Source: an uncultured Candidatus Nemicrothrix sp.
GTDB lineage: Bacteria > Actinomycetota > Acidimicrobiia > Acidimicrobiales > MedAcidi-G1
Reading direction: 5' to 3'
Assembly: GCA_913055915.1 (NCBI GenBank)
Contig: CAJXKL010000002.1
Location: 1 to 64,000 of the forward strand
Length of the DNA: 64,000 nucleotides
Shown: one piece after another, positions 17,837-27,772 of the stretch
Layout: each line of letters opens with the position of its first letter
Position numbering within the stretch: the stretch's first letter is position 1
Notes under the pieces: model-generated
What the model was told of the DNA's origin: nothing
Database searches by the model: none
What the model saw: the letters and a program-made list of their open reading frames with translations, nothing else
Program-made: the position numbers and the translations under genes

Positions 17837-19765
17837 ATGGTCAACCTGATCTGGCTCGTGCCAGCCCTGCCGTTGGCCGGGTTCACCGTGCTCATCTTCG
17901 CTGGTCGCCGTGTCGGCGAGCCTGGTGCCGGCTGGCTGGCGACGGGCGTGATGGGAGGCTCCTTCCTGGCCACCCTCGGCGTGTTCATCGACATGGCCGG
18001 TCGGCCAACCCACGACAGACGGGCAGTGGTCACCCTCTTCGAGTGGATACCGGCTGGCGACCTCTCGGTCGACATCGGCTTCCTCGTGGACCCGCTCTCG
18101 CTCACGATGTGCCTCTTCATCACGGGAGTCGGTGCCCTGATCCACCTCTACTCGGTGGGCTACATGCACGGAGACGACGGTTTCGCCAGGTTCTTCGCCT
18201 ACCTGAACCTGTTCACCTTCGCCATGCTGATGCTGGTCCTGGGCGACAGCCTCCTGTTGACCTTCCTCGGCTGGGAGGGGGTCGGTGTCTGTTCCTACCT
18301 GCTGATCTCGTTCTGGTTCACCGAACCCGCAAACGCAACAGCCGGAAAGAAGGCCTTCGTCACCAACCGCATCGGCGACTGGGGGTTCATGGTCGCGATG
18401 TTCGCCACCTTCTTCGCGTTCGGGTCGCTCAACTACGTGGACGTGCTTGATGCCACCACAGCGGGAACGGTCACGCAGACAACCGCCACCCTCATTGCCG
18501 TGATGCTCCTCGTGGGGGCTGTCGGCAAGTCCGCCCAGTTCCCCCTCTATCTCTGGCTCCCCGATGCCATGGCGGGCCCCACACCCGTCTCGGCACTGAT
18601 CCACGCAGCCACGATGGTCACCTCGGGCGTCTACCTGCTGACAAGGGTGACCCCGATCATTGCCGATTCAGCCGGATGGGTCCCCGACATGGTTGCCTGG
18701 CTGGGGGTGGGAACCGCCCTGTTCGCTGCAACCATCGCAATGGCACAGACCGACATCAAGAAGGTGTTGGCCTACTCCACGGTCAGCCAACTGGGCTACA
18801 TGTTCCTGGCCGTCGGCAGCGGTGCCTACGTGGCGGCCGTGTTCCACATGGTCACCCACGCATTCTTCAAGGCCCTGCTGTTCCTTGGCTCCGGTTCAGT
18901 GATCCATGGGATGGATGGAGACCAGGACATGCGCCACTACGGCGGCCTGCGTCGGTTCATGCCGGTCACCGCAGGTACCTTCATCGTGGGATGGCTGGCC
19001 ATCGCCGGTGTCCCACCGTTCTCCGGCTTTTGGTCAAAGGACGAGATCCTGGCCTTCGCATGGAACAAGAGCCCCGTCCTGTGGGCACTGGGCCTCCTCA
19101 CAGCGGTTCTCACTGCCTTCTACATGACCCGCCTGATCGCCCTCACCTTCGCCGGTGAGAGCCGCTACGCCGACCAGCGACCCGACGAGGAGGACGTCGA
19201 GGCGGCGACCCTGCGGGTCGACCACACACCCCACGAGTCACCACGCACGATGACGACACCCCTGGTGGTGCTGGCGGTCCTTGCCGTGGTGGCCGGCTTC
19301 ATGCAGTTGCCGTTCTCCTCGTCCACGAAGTGGTTGGAACACTGGCTGGAGCCGTCCCTCTACGCCAACGAGGTGCACCTCGGAACCGGTGGTGCCACAC
19401 AGGTACTCCTGGCTGCCGTCACCGTGGTTGGTGGACTGGTGGGCATCGGTGTGGCCGTGGCGGTGTACGTGAAGGGCCGGATCGCCCGAGAACCGTTCGA
19501 GCAGACCATCCTCGCCGACGCCTGGCGGATCGACCGGGCGGTAGCCACCTTTATGGGCGGACCCGGCCGCCGGGGGTTCGAGGCAATCAACCGGTTCGAC
19601 GGGCAGGTGGTGGACGGGGCCGTCTACGGCGTCGCTGGTATCGTCCGCAGGCTTGCCGGTGTCCTGCGCCTGTTCCACAACGGCATGGTCCGGACCTATG
19701 CGGCAGGCACAGGCCTGGGTGCAGCGGCCCTCCTGGCCTGGTTCCTGACGAGGTCGACACTGTGA
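17837..19765 (+). CDS. nuoL: NADH-quinone oxidoreductase subunit L (proton-pumping antiporter-like, complex I-1)
   Basis: 642 residues from ATG at 17837. The key charged membrane residues are intact: glutamate in GWEGVGVCSYLL, lysine in GKSAQFPLYLWLPDAM and lysine in FSGFWSKDEIL. A long C-terminal region with a lateral helix and final anchor follows, as expected for NuoL. It is the most distal pump of the membrane arm. Its stop overlaps the nuoM GTG. Confidence 0.96.
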   Translation: MVNLIWLVPALPLAGFTVLIFAGRRVGEPGAGWLATGVMGGSFLATLGVFIDMAGRPTHDRRAVVTLFEWIPAGDLSVDIGFLVDPLSLTMCLFITGVGALIHLYSVGYMHGDDGFARFFAYLNLFTFAMLMLVLGDSLLLTFLGWEGVGVCSYLLISFWFTEPANATAGKKAFVTNRIGDWGFMVAMFATFFAFGSLNYVDVLDATTAGTVTQTTATLIAVMLLVGAVGKSAQFPLYLWLPDAMAGPTPVSALIHAATMVTSGVYLLTRVTPIIADSAGWVPDMVAWLGVGTALFAATIAMAQTDIKKVLAYSTVSQLGYMFLAVGSGAYVAAVFHMVTHAFFKALLFLGSGSVIHGMDGDQDMRHYGGLRRFMPVTAGTFIVGWLAIAGVPPFSGFWSKDEILAFAWNKSPVLWALGLLTAVLTAFYMTRLIALTFAGESRYADQRPDEEDVEAATLRVDHTPHESPRTMTTPLVVLAVLAVVAGFMQLPFSSSTKWLEHWLEPSLYANEVHLGTGGATQVLLAAVTVVGGLVGIGVAVAVYVKGRIAREPFEQTILADAWRIDRAVATFMGGPGRRGFEAINRFDGQVVDGAVYGVAGIVRRLAGVLRLFHNGMVRTYAAGTGLGAAALLAWFLTRSTL

Positions 19766-21357
19766 CCGCCGCAGCACTCCTCGCCTCTGTCGGCACCGGG
19801 CCGTTCCCGGTGTTGCCGGCGCTCGTGGTGACCCCGGCTCTGGGTGCCCTTGTCGTCATGGTGCTCCCACGTCGTCGCCCCGAGTTGTTGAAGTTGGCAG
19901 CCCTCCTGGCCTCAGCGGTTACGGGAGCCATGTCGTTCTGGCTGCTCAGTGCGTTCGACATCGGTGACCCCGGCTTCCAGTTCCTGTCAGAAACCTCCTG
20001 GATCAGCGACCTGGGCATTGCATGGCAGTTCGGAATCGACGGGATCTCGCTCTTCCTGGTTGTCCTTACGGGCCTGCTGTTTCCGATAGCGCTGATGGCA
20101 ATAGACCCCGGACACGACGCACGTCCCTACTACGCCTGGATGCTCCTGCTGGAGGCCGGCGTAATGGGCGTGTTCAGTGCGCTGGACCTGATCGTGTTCT
20201 TCCTCTGCTTCGAGGTTGTCCTAGTCCCGATGTACTTCCTCATCGGAAGGTGGGGCCACGGCAACAGCGCCCGCGCCGCAACCAAGTTCTTCCTCTACAC
20301 CATGGCCGGGTCGGCACTGATGCTGGTCGGCATCCTGGCGCTGGCATTCCTGCATGCAGACGCCACCGGTGCCGACCTGTCGTTCGACCTGGTGGCGATC
20401 GCCGAGTCCCAGAGCCTGTCAACCGGTGCGGCCAGATGGATCTTTGCTGCCTTCGCCCTGGCATTCGCCGTCAAGGTGCCGATCTTCCCCCTGCACACCT
20501 GGCTGCCCGATGCCCACACCGAGGCGCCCACCGCCGGTTCGGTGATCCTTGCCGGCGTGCTCCTCAAGTTGGGAACGTACGGCTTCCTACGGTTCGGGCT
20601 CTACCTGTTCCCCGAGGCCTCCCACTACTTCGCACCCGTGTTCCTGACCCTCGGCGTGGTCGGCATCGTCTACGGGGCCGTTGTGGCGACCATGCAGGCC
20701 GACCTGAAGCGCCTGGTGGCCTACTCGTCGGTAGCCCATCTGGGGTTCATCATCCTGGGTACCTTCGCCCTCAACACCGAGGGCATCGAGGGCGGGCTTC
20801 TCCAGATGGTCAACCACGGTGTCTCGACCGGTGCCCTGTTCCTCCTGGTGGGCATGATCTACGAGAGGCGACACACCCACCTGATCGACGATCTGGGTGG
20901 CCTGCAGAAGTCAGCTCCCGTCATGGCCGGGGTGTTCATGGTGGCCATGTTGTCCTCGATCGGACTACCAGGCTTGAACGGGTTCGTCGGCGAGTTCCTC
21001 GTTCTGCTGGGGGCATTCAACGCTCACCGCTGGTGGGCCGTGGTGGCTGCCGGTGGCGTGATCCTGGCTGCCCTCTACCTGCTGTGGGCCTACCAGAGGG
21101 TCTTCCACGGGCCGGCCGAGGGAGACAACGCCGACATGCCCGACCTGACCTTGCGGGAGGCCCTGGTCATGGCGCCGCTTCTGGCCCTGATCGTGTTCAT
21201 GGGCGTGTACCCGAAGCCGGTCATAGAGCGCATGGAACCGGCCGTGGATGCGCTGGTGGAACACGTCGAGGTGCACGTTGACGGCTTCAGCGAGCCCGTG
21301 ACACAGATGGGTTCAGGCATCGTCCCCGCAGCCGACGACCACGGTGAACACGAATGA
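19762..21357 (+). CDS. nuoM: NADH-quinone oxidoreductase subunit M (antiporter-like, complex I-1)
   Basis: 531 residues from GTG at 19762, overlapping the nuoL stop by 4 nt. Conserved glutamate in CFEVVLVPMYFLIG, lysines in AVKVPIFPLHTWLPDAHTE and GVLLKLGTYG, and glutamate in GLNGFVGEFL are all present, so the pump should be functional. The C-terminus is His/Asp-rich (ADDHGEHE). Confidence 0.96.
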   Translation: MTAAALLASVGTGPFPVLPALVVTPALGALVVMVLPRRRPELLKLAALLASAVTGAMSFWLLSAFDIGDPGFQFLSETSWISDLGIAWQFGIDGISLFLVVLTGLLFPIALMAIDPGHDARPYYAWMLLLEAGVMGVFSALDLIVFFLCFEVVLVPMYFLIGRWGHGNSARAATKFFLYTMAGSALMLVGILALAFLHADATGADLSFDLVAIAESQSLSTGAARWIFAAFALAFAVKVPIFPLHTWLPDAHTEAPTAGSVILAGVLLKLGTYGFLRFGLYLFPEASHYFAPVFLTLGVVGIVYGAVVATMQADLKRLVAYSSVAHLGFIILGTFALNTEGIEGGLLQMVNHGVSTGALFLLVGMIYERRHTHLIDDLGGLQKSAPVMAGVFMVAMLSSIGLPGLNGFVGEFLVLLGAFNAHRWWAVVAAGGVILAALYLLWAYQRVFHGPAEGDNADMPDLTLREALVMAPLLALIVFMGVYPKPVIERMEPAVDALVEHVEVHVDGFSEPVTQMGSGIVPAADDHGEHE

Positions 21358-22838
21358 TCGCCGCCGTAGCCACCCCCGATGTCGCCTGGTGGGCCCTGGT
21401 CCCCCTCATCATTCTTGCAGGGGCCGGCTTCCTGTTGTTGACCATGGCATCGCTCGTGCGCCGGCTGCCTGCTGTGTTGGCACCGGCCTGGACGGTCGCT
21501 GCCGGAGTATCCGTGCTCGTGTATCTGGTGCCAATGTGGTCGAGGGTGGGCAGCGACGGTGCCGGCTCGTTCCTGGCGGGCGCCGTCGGCGTCGATGCCT
21601 CGTCGGTATTCGTAACGGGAATCCTTGCCGCGGCGATGGTGGCCGCCGCCCTGATCGCCCACGACTACCTGTCCCGCGAGGACCTGCCCGGCGTGGAGTT
21701 CTACGTGTTGTTGCTGTTGTCTGCTGCAGGCGGCGTCGTCATGGCCTCTGCCAATGACCTGATCGTGTTGTTCCTCGGCCTCGAGGTCCTTTCGATCGCC
21801 GTCTACGTCCTGGCCGCAATGCACCTGCGGCGGATCGAGTCCCAGGAGGCCGGCCTCAAGTACTTCCTGCTGGGGGCCTTCTCCTCGGCCTTCCTCCTCT
21901 ATGGAATCGCCCTGGTGTACGGCGCCACCGGCTCGACCAACATGGCCAGGATCAGCGCCTACCTGGCCAACACCGTCCTGATCGACGACGCCATGCTCCT
22001 CGCGGGCCTGGGCCTGCTGCTCGTTGGCCTCGGCTTCAAGGTGGCCGTGGTCCCGTTCCATGCGTGGACCCCCGACGTGTACCAGGGAGCGCCGACCCCT
22101 GTGGTGGCGTGGATGGCCGCCGGCGTGAAGGCGGCCGGGTTCGCTGCGCTGATGCGGGTGTTCGTCCTCACGTTCGGAACCCATGTGTCGGACTGGCGGC
22201 CGGCCTTCCAGGTAGTCGCCGCTGCCACGGTCCTCGTCGGCGCGATTGTGGCGGTGGTGCAGATCGACGTGAAACGGATGCTGGCCTACTCGTCGATCGT
22301 CCACGCCGGTTTCATCCTGGTGGGCCTGCAGGCCACCACCGATCGGGGCAACTCGTCGGTCCTGGCCTACCTGGCTGTCTACGCGTTGTTGACCGTGGGC
22401 AGCTTCGGGGTCGTCACCGTTGTCGGCGGAACCGGTGACAGTTCCCACGGTTTGGATTCATACCGTGGCCTCGGTCGACGTCGGCCGTTTCTGGCCGGTA
22501 CCTTCACCGTTCTCCTGCTGGGCCAGGCGGGCATTCCGTTCACAGGCGGCTTCGTCGTGAAGTTGGGCGTCCTTGCAGCAGCCGTGGACATGGGCACCTA
22601 CTGGTTGGCGGGGGTGGCGATGCTGGCAGCGGCCGTAGCTGCATTCGTCTACCTGAGGGTCCTCGTTGCCATGTACCTCAAAGAGGCACCGACCGGATCC
22701 GAGGTACCAGGTGCGGTACCGGTCGGGGCACTGGTCGTCATTATTGTCTCAGCTGCGACTGTCCTCCTGGCCGGCCTCGTCCCGGGACCCCTGTTGGACC
22801 TCGCTCGCGATGCCGTTCCGGTCCTGGTGGTGGGCTGA
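21354..22838 (+). CDS. nuoN: NADH-quinone oxidoreductase subunit N (antiporter-like, complex I-1)
   Basis: 494 residues. Key residues are the glutamate in GLEVLSIAVYVL, the lysines of GFKVAVVPFHAWTPDVYQGA and AAGVKAAGF, and the lysine in GGFVVKLGVL. It ends the 14-gene operon. A 98-bp gap with a promoter follows, then the second complex I operon. No strong terminator hairpin with a T-tract is seen after it. Confidence 0.96.
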   Translation: MIAAVATPDVAWWALVPLIILAGAGFLLLTMASLVRRLPAVLAPAWTVAAGVSVLVYLVPMWSRVGSDGAGSFLAGAVGVDASSVFVTGILAAAMVAAALIAHDYLSREDLPGVEFYVLLLLSAAGGVVMASANDLIVLFLGLEVLSIAVYVLAAMHLRRIESQEAGLKYFLLGAFSSAFLLYGIALVYGATGSTNMARISAYLANTVLIDDAMLLAGLGLLLVGLGFKVAVVPFHAWTPDVYQGAPTPVVAWMAAGVKAAGFAALMRVFVLTFGTHVSDWRPAFQVVAAATVLVGAIVAVVQIDVKRMLAYSSIVHAGFILVGLQATTDRGNSSVLAYLAVYALLTVGSFGVVTVVGGTGDSSHGLDSYRGLGRRRPFLAGTFTVLLLGQAGIPFTGGFVVKLGVLAAAVDMGTYWLAGVAMLAAAVAAFVYLRVLVAMYLKEAPTGSEVPGAVPVGALVVIIVSAATVLLAGLVPGPLLDLARDAVPVLVVG

Positions 22839-22898
22839 GCCGTGCGAACGATCCGCGGTCACCGGTGGCGGAAACCTCCCATGCGGTCTCCGGCGACG

Positions 22899-22937
22899 TT
22901 GGCTACGACCCCCGTGGATAGGTAGGTTCTCCCTCCG
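22899..22937 (+). promoter_or_regulatory. Predicted promoter of the second nuo operon
   Basis: TTGGCT (22899-22904) and TAGGTT (22923-22928) are separated by 18 bp, matching a vegetative -35/-10 pair. The start of transcription would fall at about 22935, within two bases of the GTG at 22937, and no ribosome site lies between. The nuoA2 message may therefore be leaderless, which is common in actinobacteria. Confidence 0.55.
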
Positions 22938-23302
22938 TGTCCGACTACCTCCGCAACTGGTTGACGCTCGTTGTCTTCGGTGGGGTGGCTGTTCTCCTGG
23001 TAGGCACCTTCCTGGGTCTCGGAAGCCTCCTGAGGCCCTCCCGCCAGACCACCCAGAAGATGGTCGCCTACGAGTCCGGCGTCGACCCCCAGGGCGACAT
23101 GTGGAGTCAGTCCAACATCCGGTACTACGTCTTCGCCCTCATGTTCGTGCTCTTCGACGTCGAAGCCGTCTTCATCTTCCCGTGGGCCACCAGGCTCGAG
23201 GTCTACGACGTGTTCGGGCTGGTGGAGATGGCGATCTTCATCTTCATCCTTGCGCTCGGTCTGTTCTATGCCTGGCGCAAGGGCCTGCTGCGGTGGATCT
23301 GA
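22937..23302 (+). CDS. nuoA: NADH-quinone oxidoreductase subunit A, second copy (complex I-2)
   Basis: 121 residues from GTG at 22937, normal length. Three membrane spans. It carries AYESGVDP in place of the YECG of the first copy (the cysteine is serine) and [13 protein letters not shown] with the conserved Asp and Glu. First gene of the second operon. The two NuoA copies are clearly diverged, so this is not a recent duplication. Confidence 0.95.
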   Translation: MSDYLRNWLTLVVFGGVAVLLVGTFLGLGSLLRPSRQTTQKMVAYESGVDPQGDMWSQSNIRYYVFALMFVLFDVEAVFIFPWATRLEVYDVFGLVEMAIFIFILALGLFYAWRKGLLRWI

Positions 23303-23327
23303 TGGGCGCTCGAGGGACGGAACTCTG

Positions 23328-23828
23328 ATGGGACTGGTCGAGAACGGCAAGATGCCGAAGCCCCTCACAGCGCTTCTCAACATCAGCCGCAAGTACTCCC
23401 TGTGGGTCTATCAGTGGGGTCTGGCGTGCTGCGCGATGGAGATGGGTGCTGCGTTCGCGTCGCCCCGCTACGACGTCATGAGGCTGGGCGTTATCCCGTT
23501 TCCCGCCAGCCCCCGACAGGCCGACATGGTCGTCATCTCGGGAACCGTGACCGACAAGATGGCCCCGGTGGTTCGTCGCCTCTACGAGCAGATGCCCGAA
23601 CCCAAGTACGTCATCTCGATGGGGTCATGTGCCCACTGCGGTGGCCCCTACTGGGACAGCTACTCGGTGACAAAGGGCATCGACCAGATAATCCCGGTCG
23701 ACGTCTACGTACCCGGCTGCCCGCCCCGCCCCGAGGCCCTGCTGGAGGGCATCGTCCTCCTACAGGAGCGGATCGCCTCCGAGGACATGACAGACCGATG
23801 GACGAGGGACCCAATTGTCGTCTCCTGA
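23328..23828 (+). CDS. nuoB: NADH-quinone oxidoreductase subunit B, second copy (complex I-2)
   Basis: 166 residues from ATG at 23328, with a GAGGGACGG site before it. Cluster N2 ligands are present in [19 protein letters not shown] and VPGCPPRPE. An additional cysteine occurs in SCAHC compared with the first copy. Shorter at the N-terminus and lacking the long tail of the first copy. It overlaps nuoC2 by 14 nt. Confidence 0.95.
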   Translation: MGLVENGKMPKPLTALLNISRKYSLWVYQWGLACCAMEMGAAFASPRYDVMRLGVIPFPASPRQADMVVISGTVTDKMAPVVRRLYEQMPEPKYVISMGSCAHCGGPYWDSYSVTKGIDQIIPVDVYVPGCPPRPEALLEGIVLLQERIASEDMTDRWTRDPIVVS

Positions 23829-24507
23829 CACCAACCTCGACGAGGTCCCCGAGGGTTCTGAGCCGGTGGCCGATCCGGCTCGCGACGCCATCGTGGCGGC
23901 CCTCGCCGACTGCCTCGGCGATGGCCTCGTGGCCAGCGAAGTCCTGGCCGGCACCGACGTCTGGGTGAGGGTCATGGCCGGCTCATGGCTTGCCGCAGCC
24001 ACCGTCCTGCGCGACATCTGTGGAATGGCCTACTTCAACTTCCTCTCCGCGATCGACTGGATGCCGTCACCCTTCGGGCGTGACATGGACGCCCAGGTGG
24101 ACCTCGTCGGGGCCGACGACCCACAGGTGGATCCCGAGCCACTGGCCTGGGGCATCACCGGTGGGTCAACCCGCTTCCAGATGATCGCCAGGGTGCACGA
24201 CCCGGTCGGCCACATCGGGGTGACCGTCAAGGCCGACCTCGATACGGACAACCCCCGGGTGGATTCCTGGATCCCGGTGTACCCGGGAGCCGACTGGCAT
24301 GAACGTGAGGCATGGGAGATGTTCGGCATCACCATCAAGGGCCACCCCAACCTCGTGAACCTGTACCTGCCGTCGCAGTTCGAGGGAAACCCGCTGCGAA
24401 AGGACTACCCGCTCCTGGCCCGCAGGGTGAAGCCATGGCCCGGAATCGTCGATGTTGAGGCGATGCCCGGCGATGGCGACGAACCCGATGACGGGGGCGG
24501 GTCATGA
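23815..24507 (+). CDS. nuoC: NADH-quinone oxidoreductase subunit C, second copy (complex I-2)
   Basis: 230 residues from a TTG at 23815, preceded by GAGG at about 23804; no ATG or GTG is available nearby except a GTG at 23866. The C-terminal signature [16 protein letters not shown] followed by PLRKDYPL is intact. It is about 70 residues longer than NuoC1, mostly at the N-terminus and in the middle. It overlaps nuoD2 by 4 nt. Confidence 0.9.
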   Translation: MSSPDTNLDEVPEGSEPVADPARDAIVAALADCLGDGLVASEVLAGTDVWVRVMAGSWLAAATVLRDICGMAYFNFLSAIDWMPSPFGRDMDAQVDLVGADDPQVDPEPLAWGITGGSTRFQMIARVHDPVGHIGVTVKADLDTDNPRVDSWIPVYPGADWHEREAWEMFGITIKGHPNLVNLYLPSQFEGNPLRKDYPLLARRVKPWPGIVDVEAMPGDGDEPDDGGGS

Positions 24508-25676
24508 CCGACGTCTCCAACAGGAACCAACTCGCCTACATAGCCGCGCAGGCCAGCGATGCACGGGTCAACGTGGAGTTCGAGACAGAGGGGATGACCC
24601 TGAACCTGGGTCCCCAGCACCCTGCCACCCACGGAACTCTCCGGGTGATCGTGAAGCTCGACGGCGAACGCGTCCTCAGGGCCGACCCGATGATGGGCTA
24701 TATGCACCGCGGCTACGAGAAACTGGCCGAGGTCCGCACCTACCCACAGGTCACGGCCCTGGTAAACCGCATCGACTGGCTGGGCAGCTTCGCCAACGAG
24801 GTGCCGTTCATCCTCGCCGCCGAACGCCTGATGGAGGTCGAGGCACCACCGAGGGCCCAGTGGATCCGCACGATCCTGTTCGAGTTGTCCCGGATCGCCA
24901 ACGTCATCCTCTTCCTGGGCGACATGGGTGTGCAACTGGGGGCCGTGACACCGGCCTTCTTCGCCTTCCGCGACCGCGAGTTCGTGCTGAACCAGATCGA
25001 GGCGGTCACGGGTGGCCGGTTCCACCCCAACTTCGACCGTATCGGCGGGCTCAAGGACGACATCCCCAAGGGATGGATAGAGGAGACCACCGGTGTCCTG
25101 GGACGCATCCGGACCTTCTGCGACGAGATAGAGGACCTTGTCACCGGCAACGAGATCTTCCAGGCACGCACCCGCGGAATCGGTGTCATCCCACCCGAAG
25201 TCGGCCTGGCCTACGGTCTCTCAGGAGCCAACATCCGGGCGAGCGGTGTCGACTGGGACCTAAGACGCGACGGCGGTGTGGGCCTCGCCCACGACCAGGT
25301 GGACTGGAAGGTCTGGACACATCCCGACGGCGACTCCTTCTCGCGCTACTGGGTGCGCCTCCAGGAGGTGCGCGAGGCCTGCGGCATAATCGAACAACTC
25401 CTGGGTGGCATTCCCTCTGGGCCCGTTATGGCCAAGGTCCCCAGGATCATCAAGGTCCCGGCCGGTGAGGCCTACGTCGAGACCGAGAACCCCCTCGGCG
25501 TAATGGGCTACTACGTGGTCTCCAAGGGAGACCTGGTGCCGTTCCGGGTGAAGATCAGGTCGGCGTCGTTCTCCAACATCTCGATAACGCCGTGGGTGCT
25601 CGAGGGCACCTACGTCCCCGATGTCGTTTCGATCCTGGCCAGCCTCTACTTCATCCTCGGGGACATAGACCGGTGA
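24504..25676 (+). CDS. nuoD: NADH-quinone oxidoreductase subunit D, second copy (complex I-2, altered quinone site)
   Basis: 390 residues. The family fold is clear: GPQHPATHG at the start, ILGDIDR at the end. Two residues that line the quinone headgroup pocket differ from the norm. The tyrosine of RxDY is tryptophan 92 (NRIDWLG), and the aspartate of xDLGA is glutamine 144 (GVQLGA). The loop histidine is kept. Arginine 69 in YMHRGYEK corresponds to human NDUFS2 Arg85, the residue methylated by NDUFAF7. The first copy has threonine there. The protein is certain as a complex I 49 kDa homologue; its electron acceptor is not. Confidence 0.94.
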   Translation: MTDVSNRNQLAYIAAQASDARVNVEFETEGMTLNLGPQHPATHGTLRVIVKLDGERVLRADPMMGYMHRGYEKLAEVRTYPQVTALVNRIDWLGSFANEVPFILAAERLMEVEAPPRAQWIRTILFELSRIANVILFLGDMGVQLGAVTPAFFAFRDREFVLNQIEAVTGGRFHPNFDRIGGLKDDIPKGWIEETTGVLGRIRTFCDEIEDLVTGNEIFQARTRGIGVIPPEVGLAYGLSGANIRASGVDWDLRRDGGVGLAHDQVDWKVWTHPDGDSFSRYWVRLQEVREACGIIEQLLGGIPSGPVMAKVPRIIKVPAGEAYVETENPLGVMGYYVVSKGDLVPFRVKIRSASFSNISITPWVLEGTYVPDVVSILASLYFILGDIDR

Positions 25677-26710
25677 GCAGCACCATCCTCGCTATTGAGC
25701 TGGCCTACTGGCAGCAGACCGGGCTGAGGGCGCTGTTGGGCATAGTCGCCGTTCTGTTGCCAGCCGGAACACTCGTCTACCTGTTCCTATTCAAGATGAT
25801 GAGCTTCATGCAGAGCCGGCTGGGGCCCATGGAGGCCGGCCCCTACGGGTCGCTGCAGCTTCTGGCCGAGGTCGGGAAGTTCCTCCAGAAGGAGGACCTG
25901 ATTCCGGCGGCGGCCGACCGGGTCGTGTTCAAGCTGGCCCCATTCGTAGTGCTGATCTCGACATTCCTGTTGGTGCTGGTCATCCCGGCCGGTCCGGACC
26001 TCTGGTTCATCGACATCGACACCGGCATCTTCCTGGCCCTTGCCGTCTCCTCCATATCGGTGATCGGCATCCTCATGGCCGGCTGGGCGTCTGCCAACAA
26101 GTACTCGCTGATAGGTGGCCTCAGGGCTGCCGGCCAGCTGGTCGCATACGAACTCCCCCTGGTCCTTGCGGTGATGGGCGTGGTCATCCAGGCCGGAACG
26201 CTGAACGTCCAGGGAATCGTCATGGCCCAGGCCTCAGGTGAGATATTCGGGTGGGGCGGTATCGGCAACCCGTTCATCCTCACCCAGTTCGTGGGATTCG
26301 CCATCTTCCTGGTTGCCGTCCAGGCCGAGCTCACCCAGCCACCTTTCGACATGCCCGTCGCCGAGTCAGAGCTGGTTACCGGCTACCTGACCGAGTACAG
26401 CGGCCTGCGCTTCCTGATGTTCTTCATCGGCGAGTTCGCCACCGCCGGAATCTTCTCAGCGCTGGCTGCCACGATGTTCCTGGGAGGCTGGTACGTCCCG
26501 GGGCTGGACCCGACCGACAACCTGTTCAACGTCATCGGGCCCCTTGTGCTGATTGGCAAGATGGTCCTCGTGGCATTCCTCATCTTCTGGTTCCGCTTCA
26601 CCTACCCGCGGTTCCGCGAAGACCAGCTCCAGCAACTGGCCTGGAAGTTCCTCATCCCCCTGTCGCTGGTCAACATCGTGGCCACCGGTGTGTTGAAGGT
26701 GGTCTTCTGA
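25673..26710 (+). CDS. nuoH: NADH-quinone oxidoreductase subunit H, second copy (complex I-2)
   Basis: 345 residues from GTG at 25673, overlapping nuoD2. About eight membrane spans. Loop motifs are [26 protein letters not shown] and [18 protein letters not shown]. In the last, the first Glu of the canonical PEAE is valine 229, and the Asn-Arg before PPFD is Thr-Gln. These changes fall in the acidic loop near the quinone tunnel, in line with the altered NuoD2. Confidence 0.94.
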   Translation: MSSTILAIELAYWQQTGLRALLGIVAVLLPAGTLVYLFLFKMMSFMQSRLGPMEAGPYGSLQLLAEVGKFLQKEDLIPAAADRVVFKLAPFVVLISTFLLVLVIPAGPDLWFIDIDTGIFLALAVSSISVIGILMAGWASANKYSLIGGLRAAGQLVAYELPLVLAVMGVVIQAGTLNVQGIVMAQASGEIFGWGGIGNPFILTQFVGFAIFLVAVQAELTQPPFDMPVAESELVTGYLTEYSGLRFLMFFIGEFATAGIFSALAATMFLGGWYVPGLDPTDNLFNVIGPLVLIGKMVLVAFLIFWFRFTYPRFREDQLQQLAWKFLIPLSLVNIVATGVLKVVF

Positions 26711-27219
26711 TGCCAGCCATGCCGAAGCTGCCGGGAATGCTCATCGGCCTGGGGGTCACCTTCAAGACGATGGTGCGCACGCTCGTGAAGGGCTCCCACA
26801 CGGTCCAGTACCCGAGGGTGAAGGAGGCGCCGGTACCAAGGGCCCGCGGCGTGATAGCCCTCCACGAGGAGAACTGCACCTCCTGCATGCTGTGCGCCCG
26901 CGAGTGCCCCGACTGGTGCATCTACATCGAGGGCCACAAGTACAAGGCACCGCCCCGACGCCCTGGCGGCAAGCCCCGCCAGAAGAACGCCCTTGACCGC
27001 TTCGACATCGACTTCGCCCTGTGCATGTACTGCGGCATCTGCGTCGAGGTCTGCCCGTTCGAGGCCCTGTTCTGGACCCCCGAGTACGAGTACTCGGAGC
27101 CCAGGATCGCCGACCTCCTCCACGACAAGTCGCTGCTCGGAAAGTGGATGGAGACCGTCCTCGACTTCGAGGACTACGAGTCTGGCAGCGAGGCCAAGAA
27201 GGCGAAGGTGCCAAGGTGA
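26710..27219 (+). CDS. nuoI: NADH-quinone oxidoreductase subunit I, second copy (complex I-2)
   Basis: 169 residues from ATG at 26710. Two complete cluster motifs, [15 protein letters not shown] and [13 protein letters not shown] basic Lys/Arg/Pro-rich stretch between them ([17 protein letters not shown]) is not in the first copy. It could be a docking surface for an acidic electron donor such as ferredoxin, since this operon has no NADH module (inference). Confidence 0.95.
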   Translation: MPAMPKLPGMLIGLGVTFKTMVRTLVKGSHTVQYPRVKEAPVPRARGVIALHEENCTSCMLCARECPDWCIYIEGHKYKAPPRRPGGKPRQKNALDRFDIDFALCMYCGICVEVCPFEALFWTPEYEYSEPRIADLLHDKSLLGKWMETVLDFEDYESGSEAKKAKVPR

Positions 27220-27278
27220 GCACCTCGGCACTGTTCGCCGCAACAGGCGGTTTCGACCCTCTCACCGGAGGTGAGGTA

Positions 27279-27770
27279 ATGGTCGCCCAGAACATCGCCT
27301 TCGCCATCATGGCTGTGACGATGCTCGTGAGCGCCGTGCGCATGGTCACCACCCGCAACGTGGTGCATGCCGCCCTCTACCTGGTGATCGTGCTTGCCGG
27401 AGCCGCCGGAACATTCATCCTCCTGGGGGCCGAGTTCGTCGGCGTCACCCAGGTGCTCGTCTACATCGGTGCCATCATCGTCCTGTTCCTTTTCGGGATC
27501 ATGCTCACCAAGGGGTCCTTCGGTGACGACGACGACGTCGACGGGGAGCGCCGCTCAATGGCGGCCATGGTCGGCGCCCTGGTGCTGGCCGTAATGGCAG
27601 CCGCGCTGGTCGACACCTTCCGCGATGCCGAGTTGAGCCGGGCCCAGCCCAGCCTCACAGCCGATGTCGGCGACCTCATCTTCAGCCAGTACATCGTGCC
27701 CTTCGAGGCGATCTCGGTGTTGCTGCTGGCAGCCCTCATCGGAGCAATCGTCGTGGCGAGGGGGGACTGA
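27279..27770 (+). CDS. nuoJ: NADH-quinone oxidoreductase subunit J, second copy (complex I-2)
   Basis: 163 residues from ATG at 27279, chosen because a near-perfect GGAGGTGAG ribosome site precedes it. A GTG at 27216 that overlaps the nuoI2 stop would add 21 residues and cannot be excluded. Five membrane spans. Motifs NVVHAALYLVIVL and QVLVYIGAIIVLFLFGIML identify the family. Confidence 0.92.
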   Translation: MVAQNIAFAIMAVTMLVSAVRMVTTRNVVHAALYLVIVLAGAAGTFILLGAEFVGVTQVLVYIGAIIVLFLFGIMLTKGSFGDDDDVDGERRSMAAMVGALVLAVMAAALVDTFRDAELSRAQPSLTADVGDLIFSQYIVPFEAISVLLLAALIGAIVVARGD

Positions 27771-27772
27771 GC

